Shown here in pieces: positions 20,740-30,969 of a DNA stretch of 64,000 bases. The number at the start of each line of letters is the position of its first letter. Positions within the stretch are counted from its first letter, which is position 1. Source of the stretch: Erinaceus europaeus (taxonomy: Eukaryota > Chordata > Mammalia > Eulipotyphla > Erinaceidae); contig NC_080168.1 of NCBI RefSeq assembly GCF_950295315.1, positions 63,697,838 through 63,761,837 of the forward strand. Direction: 5' to 3'. The notes under the pieces are model-generated. The model saw only the letters and a list, made by a program, of their open reading frames with translations, searched no databases and was not told where the DNA came from. Made by a program: the position numbers and the translations under genes.

Positions 20740-21685
20740 AACAGAATCTACTCATTTCACCCTAAAAAGAGATCTTATTTTCTTATTTTGAAAGACTTAG
20801 AATTGATTTTTCTACATTTGTGTACTTAATATTTTTAAGCAAGGATATTAGAAAAACTAGACTGTACAGAATGGGAAATAAAGGGCCACATCCTAATACA
20901 CAGAACAAAAATTAGAAAGCACCTTTTTTTTTTTTTTATCTTTGTCTCAGAATAACTATAACAAGTGTGGTAATCATGGGCACTTACTGGCGTATCCAAA
21001 TCTTGTTTCTTGTTTCCTCAACCCCTGAGAAAGCAGTACAGACTAGAGCTACACCTTCAGAATAATTATTTCAGCAAGGGCATTTCTCAGCCAGTGGAGT
21101 GGCTCCATTTCAGTCTCCTGGGAAGATCTACACAGCCAACTAACAGTCTCTCAACACTTTTAGCATCAGTGAGAGACTTAACAGCCTCCAGTCTTCCCCT
21201 CAGCTCAGCCAGCCACCCTCATCAAGCCAGTTAAAGCAAAAGCTAATTTGTGAGTATGATCGTACATCTGAGACTCCGTTGAGTTTCTCAACGGATCCAA
21301 TTGTTGTTCATTCCAACAGAAGTCATTATATTCTTTGACATGAACAACAATAGAAAATATGTGTGGGGTCTCTTAAGGAAAGCTGGGTCAGCTTACGCTG
21401 CCACTCGGGGAAGACTGGTCCTGAAATGAGTGCAGCCTAGAATGTTCTCAACTGTGTCTATGGACTGCGAATTGACAGGGACTCAGAGGTTACACAGGCT
21501 CCTGTGCTAATTATGAATCTATATGAGTCCTGGGTCAGACTTCCTAGCTTCGTTCCACCCTAAGATCCCTGTTCCCATCTGTTCTATCCCTACTTTATGG
21601 TTCCTATTTATTTAACATTTGGTTCTGCTTTATATTTTACTGCCTTTCAGCTACCAAATTGCAGATGCTAATATGATTCTATTCT
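20740..21685. other. Intergenic, nothing recognised
   Basis: About 0.9 kb without a recognised repeat. The 74-codon frame at 21,010-21,234 has no recognisable feature. Confidence 0.35.
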
Positions 21686-22051
21686 GACTTCCCTGGGCAG
21701 ATGACCTCACCAATATGTCCTGGAACCTCACCTCCCCAGACCCCTGCCCCACTAGGGAAAAATAGTAACAGGCTGGGGTTTATGGATCCACCTGTCAATG
21801 CCCATGTTCAGTGAATAAGCAGTTACAGAAGCCAGACCTCCATCTTCTACACCCCATAAAGAGTTTTGCTCCATACTCCCAGAGGGGGAAAAATGTTAGA
21901 GGAACATGGCCAAAGGGCTCTATCTCCAATTATTCCTTTAGGACTTGGAGAGAGAAGAAAAAAAAAAAAAGGAAGGAAGGAAGGATATTTGGAAGTAGCA
22001 ACAGGTGGAGGTGTGACTTAGAAAAGAGAGGCAGAACCATAGAAAAAATGG

Positions 22052-22053
<2 letters not shown>

Positions 22054-22098
<45 letters not shown>
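22054..22098. repeat. (GT)n microsatellite
   Basis: About 22 GT units inside the L1 3' UTR remnant. Confidence 0.95.
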
Positions 22099-22099
<1 letters not shown>

Positions 22100-22271
22100 A
22101 TATATATAGTGATCCCATATCTGCGATCTTAGGAGAAGCACTGTAGTTTCCAATGAAGGGGTCTGGGGGCACAGAACTCTGGTAGTAGAAATGGTGCAGA
22201 ATTAGAGCCCTATTATCGTATGATTTTGTCTGTCTGCCTTTTTCTTTTCTTTTTTTTTTTTTTTCTTTCTT

Positions 22272-22548
22272 TGCCTCCAGAGTTATCACTGGGGCTTAGT
22301 GCCTGTACTACGAATCCACTGCTCCTGGAGACCATTGTTTCCATTTTCTGTTGGAGGGGACAGAGAGAAATTGAGAGAGGAGGGAAAGATAGAGAGGGAG
22401 AGAGAAAGATGGAGACCTGTAGACCTACTTCAGTGCTTGTGAAGCAACCCCCTGCAGAAGGGAAGCCAGGGGCTTGAACTGGATCCTTGCGTGGGTCCTT
22501 GTGCTTTGTACTGTGTACACTTAACCTACTACACCACTGCCCAGCCCC
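22272..22548 (-). repeat. ERI-type SINE, long form
   Basis: GCCTCCAGAGTTATCACTGG ... GTGAAGCAACCCCCTGCAGA ... ACCACTGCCCAGCCCC, antisense. Inserted within the L1 3' UTR. Confidence 0.88.
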
Positions 22549-22609
22549 GTATCTTATAATTTTGTAAATTAATATTAAATCACTAATAAAAATGTAAGAA
22601 TAATATAAT

Positions 22610-23090
22610 TTGCAAATAATGATGTGTGTGGGACATGCCCGACTCAGCCTTTTTGTCCTGAGAAACTCCATGCTACACTAGTGAGCTCTTAGAGGAAGGC
22701 TCCTTGTGTGATGTGATAAACACTAAATGTTAAAAACACTCAATGTCATTCTAAGGAAACTTGACCATCTATTCAGTTACTTGGTTTATCTGAGCTTTAT
22801 GAGCTCCTGATATTTAAAAATGCCTTTTTGGTTACTTGACAGTCTGGGCTCAAAGACTACATCTAATTCTCTGCCTTGGGAATACACCAAACCCAGTCCA
22901 AGTTTGACTTTGTGTTTTCCCTTTCTGTTCTTGTTTCTCGAGTGAGATCATCCAGTAGCCGTCCCTCTTTTTGGCTTATCAGACACAACAAGATTTCTTT
23001 AGTCTCCAGCCAAGATAAGGCAAAGGAGATGTCTCTATCATTTTTAACAGCTGGGTAGTATTCTGTTCTGTATATATATACAAGAACTTA
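22610..23090. other. Intergenic, nothing recognised
   Basis: No coding frame with recognisable content. ACAGCTGGGTAGTATTCTGT at about 23,048 may be an old antisense L1 trace. Confidence 0.35.
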
Positions 23091-23228
23091 CATTCTTTCT
23101 TTCTCTCCTTCTTTCTTTCTTTCTCTCCTTCTCTCTTTCTTTCTTTTTATTACTCTTTCTTTCTTTTTATTATTGGATAGAGATGGAGAGAAATTGAGAG
23201 GGGAGAGGAGATAGAAAAGAAAAGAGTC

Positions 23229-23545
23229 AGGGGGTCAGGCGGTAGCACAGTGGGTTAAGGGCACATGGTGCAAAGTGCACGGACTGGAGTAAGGATCCCG
23301 GTTAGAGCCCCCGGCTCCCCACCTGCAGGGGGGTCGCTTCACAAGCAGTGAAGCAGGTCTTCAGGTGTCTATCTTTCTCCACCACCCCCTGCCTCCCCTC
23401 CTCTTGTTTTCTCTCTCCTAACAACAACAACAGCAATGGCAACAATAATAACAACAACAAGGGCAACAAAATGGGGAAAAATGGCCTCCAAGAGCAGTGG
23501 ATTCGTAGTGCAGGCACCGAGCCCCAGTGATAACCCTGGAGTCAA
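23229..23545 (+). repeat. ERI-type SINE, long form (nested)
   Basis: GGGGGTCAGGCGGTAGCACA head, CTCCCCACCTGCAGGGGGGT, (AAC)n, 3' cassette GGCCTCCAAGAGCAGTGGAT, (AAAAT)n tail. Confidence 0.9.
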
Positions 23546-23572
23546 AATAAAATAAAATAAAATAAAAGAATG

Positions 23573-23775
23573 GGGCCAGATGGTGGTACACCTGGTTGAG
23601 CGCATATATTACAATGCGCAAGGACCTGGGTTCAAGCCCCCGGTCCCCACCTGCAGGGGGAAAGCTTTGCAAGTGGTGAAGCAGTGCTGCAGGTGTCTTT
23701 CTGTCTCTCTTCCTCTCTATCACTCCCTTCCCTCTTGATTTCTGGCTGTCTCTATCCAATAAATAAAGATTAAAA
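23573..23775 (+). repeat. SINE, second subfamily (nested)
   Basis: GGGGCCAGATGGTGGTACAC head, CGGTCCCCACCTGCAGGGGG, and end TTTCTGGCTGTCTCTATCCAATAAATAAAG. The subfamily ends in an AATAAA signal instead of a CAA-rich tail. Confidence 0.9.
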
Positions 23776-23794
23776 AAAAAGATGCTTTAAAAAA

Positions 23795-23955
23795 AGAAGA
23801 AGAAAGGAAGGAAGGAAGGAAGGAAGAAAAAAAGGAAGGAAAAAAGGAAGGAAGGAAGGGAGGAAGGAAAGAAGGAAGGTAGGAAGGAAGGAAAGAAGGA
23901 AGGAAGGAAAGAAGGAAGGAAGGAAGGAAGGAAGGAAGGAAGGAAGGAAGGGAAA
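23795..23955. repeat. (GGAA)n microsatellite
   Basis: About 160 bp of GGAA/GAAA units, all purine on the plus strand, between two SINEs. Confidence 0.95.
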
Positions 23956-23962
23956 GAAAGGA

Positions 23963-24220
23963 AATGGGTTAAGTGCAAGTGACGCAAAGCACAAGGACTG
24001 GCGCAAGGATCCTGGTTCCAGCCCTCAGCTCCCCACCTACAGGGGGGTCACTTCACAGGCGGTGAAGCAGGTCTGCAGGTATCTTTCTCTCCCCCTCTCT
24101 ATCCTCCCCTCCTGTCTTCATTTCTCTCTGTCCTATCCAGCAATGATGATATCAATAGCAACAATAAAAAACAAGGGCAACAAAAGGGAATAAATAAATA
24201 TAAAAAGAAATAAAGAAAAG
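23963..24220 (+). repeat. ERI-type SINE, 5'-truncated (nested)
   Basis: Begins in the A-box region (AATGGGTTAAGTGCAAGTGA), then CTCCCCACCTACAGGGGGGT, CAA tail. Confidence 0.88.
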
Positions 24221-24364
24221 GAAAGAGCCAGAGAGACACCTGCAGCCCTGCCTCACCATTTATAAAGCTTTCCCCCTTTAGGTGAAAACCAGGGGCTTGA
24301 ACCCGGGTCTTTGAGCACTGTAATGTGTGCACTTTACCAGGTGCGCTGCCACCTGGCCCCATAC

Positions 24365-24790
24365 CCCAGCTTTCTTAACCGTCATTTCTTCTTGGTTATT
24401 TAGGTTGCTGCCATTTTAGAGCTATTACAGATTGTCCTGCTATGGGCATAGGTGTTCATAGATTCCTTTGGATGAGTGTATTACTTCTTTTGGCTATATC
24501 CCCAAGAAAGGAATTGCTGGGTTACAGGGTGGGTCCATTTCTAGAGTTCTGAGAAGTCTCCAGACTGCTTTCCACAGGAGTTGGTCTACTTTGCATTCCC
24601 ACCAGCACTGCAGGGTTCCTTTTCCTTCACATCCTCACTAATACTTGTTACTAGACTTTCTAATGTATGATATTCTCACAAGTGTAAAGTAGTATCTCAG
24701 TGTTGTCTTTATCTGCACTTCTCTGGTAACCAGTGACTTTTAATCATTTCTTTCCTTGTCACTTTCCTTCTCTATTTTTTTGTATCCCTT
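24365..24790 (-). mobile_element. L1 ORF2 C-terminal fragment (old)
   Basis: Plus-strand TCCACAGGAGTTGGTCTACT ... TGCATTCCCACCAGCACTGC is the reverse of the L1 region at about 56,650-56,700 (AATTTACATTCCCACCAGCA). Decayed, no open frame. Confidence 0.8.
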
Positions 24791-25204
24791 TTGCTAGGAG
24801 TATAGTGATTTTTCAGGAGTAAAAAATATGAATAACATATTATACAAGAAAAACAACAACAAAATACCATACCCTTATAGATATTAAATACATTATTCAA
24901 ATTTATCAGACTTTAGCACCTACAAGGAACTTCAAATAATCACTTTTACTCTTGAACCTTCTCAGAAAATTATGAATCATCTATTGCAGTCTTCTTGTCT
25001 CTGATAATTAGAAACATACAAGTCAACAAACTCAAACTGCACTGCTAAAGGCCACTTTCTTTTGTTTTAGCATATCCAATGATCTCTCACAGGCAGTATG
25101 GTGTTGATACAGAGCTAGTGTTAATAGTACAGACGTCAACATCTGGCTCTGTAAAATACTATGTGCAGGACTCTGGTCGTTAGTTTATTATCTCCTGATT
25201 TTCC

Positions 25205-25408
25205 CCCTATCTTTATTTACTGAATAGAGAAAACCAGAAATTGAGAGGGAAGGGGGAGATAGAGAGGGAGGGAGACAGAGAGACACCTGCAGCCGTGCTT
25301 CATCACTTGTGAAGCTTTCCCCCTGCAGGTGGGGACCAGGGGCTCGAACCTGTGTCCTTGCGCATTGTGACATGTGCCCTCAACCAGGTGAGCCACAGCC
25401 TAGTCCTA
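25205..25408 (-). repeat. SINE, second subfamily
   Basis: Antisense: GAAATTGAGAGGGAAGGGGG, GCTTTCCCCCTGCAGGTGGG, ATGTGCCCTCAACCAGGTGA. Confidence 0.9.
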
Positions 25409-25409
25409 T

Positions 25410-26060
25410 TATTTCATTTTAATTATTTATAAATTGAGGATAGTAACTACCTACTGTACTTATTAGGAAGAGAAAATGTGTAGGCTTAGCATATGACTTG
25501 GCATGTGACAAATATTCACTAGATGCAAGCTGCGATCATCTCTGTTCATCTTTGCCTCTTAGAACTAGATAAGCCATATCAGAGTGAGTTTCTTAGTACT
25601 TGTTTCATATTTAAACCTACTTGATTGGTATCACCCGTGGAAATCAGGTAGATTTTCTTTTTAATTCTGAAGGATTTCCTGTGTTTGAATTCAGCATAGA
25701 AATTAAATATCTATTCACTATTTCATCTGAGTCGATAGAGAATTTCCAGGAAATTTGTGTAGCTGAGGAAGAGCCAGTGTGTCTTTCACAAAATAGGAGC
25801 AAAGATTCTGACAACTTCTGCTCTCCATTCTGAATCTTAAAAACTGAGCATGTGTCATATCCAGGTAAGCGATTCTAAGAGTGGCAAAGCTATAGAACTC
25901 AAGCGTATTCAAAATCCAGCGGAAACATAGCATCCCAGAAGTTAAAATACATTAACCAATCCCAGGAATTATGTGAGAGTTCTCAAGTATCATGTTAAAC
26001 AGTTTTGCTTTCATCAAGTGATTGCTCACTCTGCCTTCTTGATTCACTGCTTTTTTTTTC
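25410..26060. other. Intergenic, nothing recognised
   Basis: AT-rich sequence next to ERV A. Frames of 70-80 codons occur on both strands without recognisable features. Confidence 0.35.
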
Positions 26061-26066
26061 CAGTAA

Positions 26067-26430
26067 TGCTGTTGTTGTGGTCCGGTGTCAGGCTGCACAA
26101 CGGAGAAGAGAGAGGAAGTCCAGGACAAGTGGGGTACACAAATCTTTATTATAGGATGGGGGGGTGGCTCAGGCCACATGGAGTCAGCCGACAATGGCCG
26201 TCCCCACTACCTGACCACGGAGCAAGAGAAGGGAGAGAGATCTGAGAGAGAGCCGAAGGGGCTGAGGGGGGGGGGAGCCAAGAGCCCAAAGGGGGGGATG
26301 AGGGGGCTTTTATTGGGCGACAACCAGGGGTGACGTGTGGGGCCAGGATTGGTTGAAGGGGGCTCTGCTAGGATTTCGCAGGGCGTGGTAAAACCTGGGG
26401 GTGGAGACTGCATCAGAATAATTCCTCAGC
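26067..26430 (-). mobile_element. 3' LTR of ERV A
   Basis: About 364 bp. The plus strand begins TGCTGTTGTTGTGG and ends ATTCCTCAGC. On the sense (minus) strand it carries CCAATAAAAGCC (near 26,310) and AATAAAGATTTGTG (near 26,140), TATA/poly(A)-like signals. Closely matches the LTR at 30,602. The purine-rich tract next to it on the sense strand (reverse of TTCATCTCCTCCTTTCCCTT, 26,431-26,450) is the expected polypurine tract. Confidence 0.88.
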
Positions 26431-27460
26431 TTCATCTCCTCCTTTCCCTTTATATCTAAATGGACACAGTAAAGAAAAATGGAATGGAGCAGGCTTAAAT
26501 GTTATTAAAGAGTGCCGTGCTCAGGTGCAAAGATGTAGGACTTTCTGTGGAGGAGGGAAGGCTTAAATGGCTGCCAACCTTGTGAGATTTATGCGTCCTC
26601 CTGTGCTCAACCCCTCTTTAGAGAGAGACTTACCTGGAGGGACTCATCTCATAGGTTTAAGCGCAGCCTGCTCAACCATCTCTTCACAATATCTCTACAT
26701 CTTTTCTATCTTTCTATCTAGTAATAACATAAGATGGTTCAAAGTCTGTAAAAGACTATCATGGAGCAGAAACCTTTTGGGCATAAACCTAAATGATATA
26801 ACAAAACAGGAAGGGACAAGTAGGGGAGTAGTAAAAACCAGTGTGAAGTGAAGGGAAGGATTGGTGTGTAAAGGAACGTTCCCTGTTTGAGGGGGGAAGG
26901 AGCAAGGGTACATAATGAGGGGGAGACGGGAGGGCATGACCCACCAAACAGAGGGGCTATTTGGCATTGTATAGTCCTCAAGGCAACAGTCTGTAAAGTC
27001 TATGAATTACTCAGGATCAGTCTATAAAAAACCAGCAGCGTGAAGGGAAATAAGCTGCTTTAAAATTGTGTAAAATGTCTATAGGGTATGCCAGAAAGTC
27101 CGATACAAGTCTCAGTCCAAAGTAGATGGCTAGGGGAAGAATTGGCAGGGGATGAGACGCTGCATGAGGGAGGTCAGCCGCTGGAATTCTGCTTTTCTGT
27201 AGATAGCCAGCTGGAACACGTGACAGGCAAATCAGAAGCAGGAACAGTAAGCAGGCATTAAGAAAGTTCTGTCCTTGGAGTCTGTGTATCAGGTTCTTCA
27301 GATTGCGTTAAGTGACATCTACATTTTCGGGAGGCGTGCCACTGTAGTCGTGCCATCTAGTGGGTGATGTCTGGGTGTGCAGGAGTTCAGATGGTTTTTC
27401 CGGGATTCCTGTGAAAGAAACACAAACTATCTGCTTCTCGTGGTTAATTTGAACGTGTAA
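26431..27460 (-). mobile_element. 3' non-coding region of ERV A (no env)
   Basis: No open frame of env type: no signal peptide, furin site or fusion segment seen. Parts match the plus-strand copy in ERV B (about 39,885-39,930, 40,355-41,160 and 41,470-41,725), showing that both derive from one env-less family structure. Confidence 0.7.
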
Positions 27461-27464
27461 CAAG

Positions 27465-28613
27465 TTATAGGTTTGTTATAGTTGATACCTCGATGATTAT
27501 AATTGGAACCCCATGGTCTTGCCACAATGCCCCTACTACTGTGGGGGTGGAGTTGAAGATTAGAAGGTTTACCAGAGAGGAGGGGGAGAATCGAACAAGG
27601 TGCATGTCCTGGAGGGCCTGGTTGACCCTTTCCAGTGCCAAGGAGGCCTCGGGAGTTAACATACGTTTTGAGGAGGGCTATTTGTTTCCTTTCAACAGGT
27701 CAAACAATGGTTGGAGGCAGGTTGGAGGCAGATAGAGATACTGCCTAAGCCAATTTAAATTTCCAAGAAAACTTTGTAAAGAAGCAAGAGTAAGGTTAGA
27801 AGGAAAGGTGACATTAGGTTTTAAGGGATGAATTTGTGTTAAAGAAATCTCTGAACCTAAGAAAGAAGTTGGAGGAATTAGCTGTATCTTCTCAGGAGCT
27901 ACATTAAGGCTGCTTTTCTTTAATGCAGGAATGAGAAAATCATGTAAGGCATAGAGATCTGTATCTGGTTTTCCCCATATTAAAATATCATCTGTATAAT
28001 GAAAAACATTAAGGCCCTTATGAATATATGGGACAAGGGCAGATTTAACAGCCTCCTGAAAAATTGTAGAACTATTGGCCATACCCTGGAGTAGCACCAC
28101 CCATTCAAATCTATCAGCAGGGCTGGTGTTATTAATAGACGGAACAGGGAAGGCAAAACGTTTACAATCTTGCAGATGCAAGGGAATAGAGAAAAAACAA
28201 TCTTGTATATCAATAGCTATGATTGGGATTCCCGTGGGAATTGCAGAAGGAAGAGGCAAACCCCTTTGGGGGGAGCCCCAGACCTGCATGGTTTTATTTA
28301 CTGCACGGAGATCTTGAAGGAGGCGCCATTTTCACGAGCGCTTTTTAATCACAAAGACAGGAGTATTCCATGGGCTTCGAGAATGACGAATGTGTCCCAA
28401 GGACAACTGCTCTTGGACGAGCTCTTTTAAAATTTCTAGCTTATCCCTAGGCAAAGGCCACTGTTCCACCCAGACAGGCTCATTAGAAAGCCAGCTTAAG
28501 TGGGGTGTTTGGCTACAAACAGTGGCATTTAATATTGGGGTGCTGACTAGATCTGGTCTTGCGGGAGTGAGTGTTACACTCTGCAGAGGCATCTGTGGAT
28601 ATCCTAACATCAA
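27465..28613 (-). pseudogene. pol: ERV A reverse transcriptase (interrupted, 3'-truncated)
   Basis: Three pieces on the minus strand. 28,613-28,335 holds the N-terminal finger part, ending in PVFVIKKRS before an in-frame TGA (28,332-28,334). 28,289-27,678 holds the palm, with AIDIQDCFFSIPL (first catalytic Asp), LLQGMANSSTIFQ, and YTDDILIWG (catalytic Asp pair intact). 27,662-27,465 holds part of the thumb/connection, ending in unrelated residues after ALWQDHG. From 28,310 to 27,678 it is about 95% similar by eye to ERV B at 36,625-37,260. It lacks RNase H and integrase. Not functional because of the internal stop and the truncation. Confidence 0.88.
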
Positions 28614-29019
28614 GACATTCCAGACTATCCCTGCCCAGTAGGTTGGTGGTAATATCTGCTACCAAAGGGTGGAAGTGTCCGGTAGTCCCTTCAGGGTCTT
28701 CCCACATGAGCGAGTCTCGTGTGCAAAATGATTGGGTCACCCCTCCTACTCCATGTATACTGGGTCCAGGAATAAGTTCCCAATCTTGGGGAACCTCTTC
28801 TTGCCTTAAAATCGTCTTTGCTGCCCCCATGTCAATCAAAAATTTAAAAGGAATATTGCCAATCTTTACTGTCATAGAAGGGTGACCTCGTTCTAAAACA
28901 GGAGTGGTCCACAAAATCTGAGGCCCCGAATTTGCACCATTCAGGGGCATGCCATCTTTGTGAAAATTTGACCAACAATCTCTCTTCCAGTGAAACCCCT
29001 TACGGCATCTAGGACACAC
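28513..29019 (-). pseudogene. pro: ERV A nucleocapsid end and aspartic protease
   Basis: A 168-codon frame. Residues 2-15 form a CPRCRKGFHWKRDC zinc knuckle (second knuckle of nucleocapsid). Residues about 55-70 contain FKFLIDMGAAKTIL, the protease active-site region, in which the usual D-T/S-G reads D-M-G. A flap-like GVGG and a following LLGRD segment occur downstream. The altered triad predicts an inactive protease. It overlaps the start of the pol frame at 28,613. Confidence 0.82.
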
Positions 29020-29118
29020 CGTGCATGGCTTCTGGCTCCCTGACTGAAAGCAGGGTTGCTCTGACTGGAGGCGTGGTCGCTCTAACTGGAGGCGGGGCTT
29101 CCCTGACTGGAGGCTTGG

Positions 29119-29493
29119 TCACGGCTTATCAGGACATTGGTTACACCAATGTCCTTGGCGACCACACTGAAAGCAGGCCCCATTTTGATTACGTGGGGTA
29201 ACTGCATAAACCTGTGTTGTAGCGGATGCCACATAATTGCCTGATGTAAGTTCCTGTGTCGCTAAAATCCAATTATCTGGGTGTAGGTGTTTAAGATTAA
29301 GGCATGCCTGACGGAATTGTGGTATCATGCCTTCCCAGACAATAGAGCGCAGGAGTAGTGAGCAGACGTCAGGATTATAAACCTTTCTCTCTAAGATTGT
29401 CTTCACCCTTGGGATGAAGCTCGCTAATGATTCATCAGTGCCTTGGTGAAGAGAGTTAATGGGAACTGACGAATCTACATTGGGTGGGGTCAC
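29119..29493 (-). pseudogene. gag: ERV A gag: capsid C-terminus and first zinc knuckle
   Basis: A 124-codon frame with a major-homology-like segment (LHQGTDESLASFIPRVKTIL), the capsid C-terminal helices and CFQCGRQGHWCNQC, a CCHC knuckle (Cx2Cx4Hx4C). A region of SQGSLQ-like repeats follows (29,020-29,115, GACTGGAGGC repeated) before the second knuckle. Confidence 0.85.
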
Positions 29494-29760
29494 CCTTTCC
29501 CATGCTTGTGTTGCGTAGATGCGTACCTGTTCAAAATAACCAGAAACCTGGCTTCTGCCTGCTGAGCTCCAGATTCATAAGCTCCTGCTCCAAACAAAGC
29601 ATCAAAATTCCATTCTACCTGTTTGTTACTATTTTCCTGTGATTGTCTAGAGCACTCATCATGGAAGCATGCTGTCCACAGTATGTAGAGGGCGTCTGGG
29701 AGTGCAGCACAAGCCAGGTCTTTCCAGTCCTGGGGATGTTAAGGTGCTGGTAAAAACTCC

Positions 29761-30519
29761 TTAAAATGGACTTGGTCCATGGAGCGTGAATTCCACCCAC
29801 TCTGACCGCTTGTCTCTAAAGAGTTGTCTGAGCTCTTTAGAGGTGTATGGCTGCCACAGCTGAGGGTTTTGTTTAGAGGGGGCCATGTTTACCGGGAAGG
29901 TGTGGATTTGGTTCGATGGCACGGGAGAGGGAGCTACAGAAGTGGAAGGTGCCATAGAAACTGCTGTAGTGGCCTCAGGGAAAACTGAACACGTATCTAC
30001 AGGGACGGAGCTCTCGGGGCAGACTGCACATAGTTTAAGGTCCTTAAATGCTGAAAAAATATCCTTTAACTCTCGTATCTCAGCCACTAGGTCTCTTAAT
30101 GATGACGTATCAACAGGGGGCAGGGTCAGAGAGCCAGAAGCCTCAGGAGAAGCTGAACCCGGGGTGGCAGGGGGCGGGGTCAGAGGAGGAGCTTCCGAAC
30201 ACGTGTATGTGTCTGTGGGAATGGAATTTTTGGGTCTAGCCGCTGATTGCTTAGGGCATCTAAGTCTTAAGCACATGTGCTTTAACTCATGTATCTCCGC
30301 CTCAAGGTCGCGTATCCTCAAGGCAGACCACGTTGTACATATCTTGTAAGTCGCGATTATAGCTATGAGAACCCACGGTGTAGTGAAAATTAAACCGTCT
30401 CTGAGAGCGCGAATCTGTCCCAGGAGAGAAGGAGATAATGACTGGGACACCTCCTCATAAAACGAAAAATTTCCCATGGTGGAGGGAAACGTGGGGCCAC
30501 AGAGGTGGGCGAATGCCAC
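29761..30519 (-). pseudogene. gag: ERV A gag N-terminus (matrix-like, with membrane segment)
   Basis: A 252-codon frame. The likely start is the internal Met at about 30,477 (context CCACCATGGG), giving MGNFSFYEEV, an N-myristoylation-type start. About residue 30 after it comes a hydrophobic segment IFTTPWVLIAIIATYKI. An alpha-helical LEAEIHELKHM unit and a related LVAEIRELKDI unit follow, each ending in a Pro-Thr/Val-Asp-T-C-like motif: an internal duplication. A Pro/Ser-rich stretch then leads to a conserved-looking LWQPYTSKELRQLFRDKRSE. A membrane-directing Gag N-terminus is known for intracisternal A-type particles; the similarity here is inferred. The frame breaks before the capsid. Confidence 0.75.
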
Positions 30520-30581
30520 TTACCTGTGTCTGGGTGGCTTTCAGGGACCTCAGGCCAGGCTACCCAGCAGGGCATTGGTGC

Positions 30582-30599
30582 AGAACACGTTGGGCGCCA
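30582..30599 (-). promoter_or_regulatory. Primer binding site of ERV A (tRNA-Lys type)
   Basis: Two bases inside the 5' LTR, the sense strand reads TGGCGCCCAACGTGTTCT. The first 14 bases match the tRNA-Lys1,2 primer site used by many betaretroviruses; the last four differ. Confidence 0.85.
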
Positions 30600-30601
30600 G
30601 A

Positions 30602-30969
30602 TGCTGTTGTTGTGGTCCGGTGTCGGGCTGCACCGCGGAGAAGAGAGAGGAAGTCCAGAACAAGTGGGGTACACAAATCTTTATTATAGGATGGGGAGGT
30701 GGCTCAGGCCACATGGAGTCAGCCGACAATGGCCGTCCCCACTACCTGACCACGGGGTGAGAGAAGGGAGAGAGATCTGAGAGAGAGCCGAAGGGGCTGA
30801 GGGGGGGGGAGCCAAGAGCCCAAAGAGAGAGGGGGGTGAGGGGGCTTTTATTGGTCGACAACCAGGGGTGACATGTGGGGCCAGGATTGGTTGAAGGGGG
30901 CACTTCTAGGATTTCACAGGGCGTGGTAAAACCTGGGGGCGGAGACTGCATCAGAATAATTCCTCAGCA
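30602..30969 (-). mobile_element. 5' LTR of ERV A
   Basis: About 368 bp (plus strand TGCTGTTGTTGTGG ... ATTCCTCAGCA). It differs from the 3' LTR by scattered substitutions and small indels, so the insertion is not very recent. Confidence 0.88.

Larger units (their letters stand above)
21690..22605 (+). mobile_element. L1 3' UTR (old copy) split by a SINE
   Basis: 21,785-21,900 (TGTCAATGCCCATGTTCAGT ... ATTACAGAAGCCAGACC-like ... CATACTCCCAGAGGG) is the sense-strand counterpart of the L1 3' UTR read in reverse at 54,100-54,200. 22,100-22,235 and 22,550-22,600 give its end (ATTAATATTAAATCACTAAT, AATAAAAATG). A (GT)n run at 22,054-22,098 and the SINE at 22,272 interrupt it. Confidence 0.6.
23150..24362 (-). 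repeat. Host SINE of a nested pile (two halves)
   Basis: The left half at about 23,150-23,228 (TTATTATTGGATAGAGATGG AGAGAAATTG) and the right half at about 24,225-24,362 (AGAGACACCTGCAGCCCTGC ... GCGCTGCCACCTGGCCCC) are the tail and head of one antisense SINE of the GGGCCAGGCGGTGGCGCACC subfamily. Between them sit the SINEs at 23,229, 23,573 and 23,955 and a (GGAA)n run. A repeated AAGAAAAGAGTC / AGGAAAGAGCC at the two junctions fits a target duplication. Confidence 0.75.
26067..30969 (-). mobile_element. Class II (betaretrovirus/IAP-like) ERV 'A', internally deleted provirus
   Basis: A provirus on the minus strand. Its 3' LTR is 26,067-26,430 and its 5' LTR 30,602-30,969. On the minus strand the internal region begins with a tRNA-Lys-type primer site and encodes gag (30,519 to about 29,119), protease (29,019-28,513) and reverse transcriptase (28,613-27,465). 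RNase H, integrase and env are missing. 26,431-27,460 is a non-coding 3' region. Class II is inferred from the Lys primer site, two CCHC knuckles and an RT of the LPQGM/YxDD type. CAGTAA occurs just left of the element (26,061-26,066) and three bases right of it (30,973-30,978), a candidate 6-bp target duplication with an imperfect LTR edge. Total length about 4.9 kb against 7-9 kb for a full provirus. Confidence 0.9.

Noticed and set aside
23770..24006. Frames of repeated LPSF residues
   Set aside because: Translation of the (GGAA)n array.
30436..30951. Frames across the ERV A 5' LTR (for example LWSGVGLHRGEERGSPEQVG)
   Set aside because: The same frame appears in the 3' LTR; LTR sequence is non-coding here.
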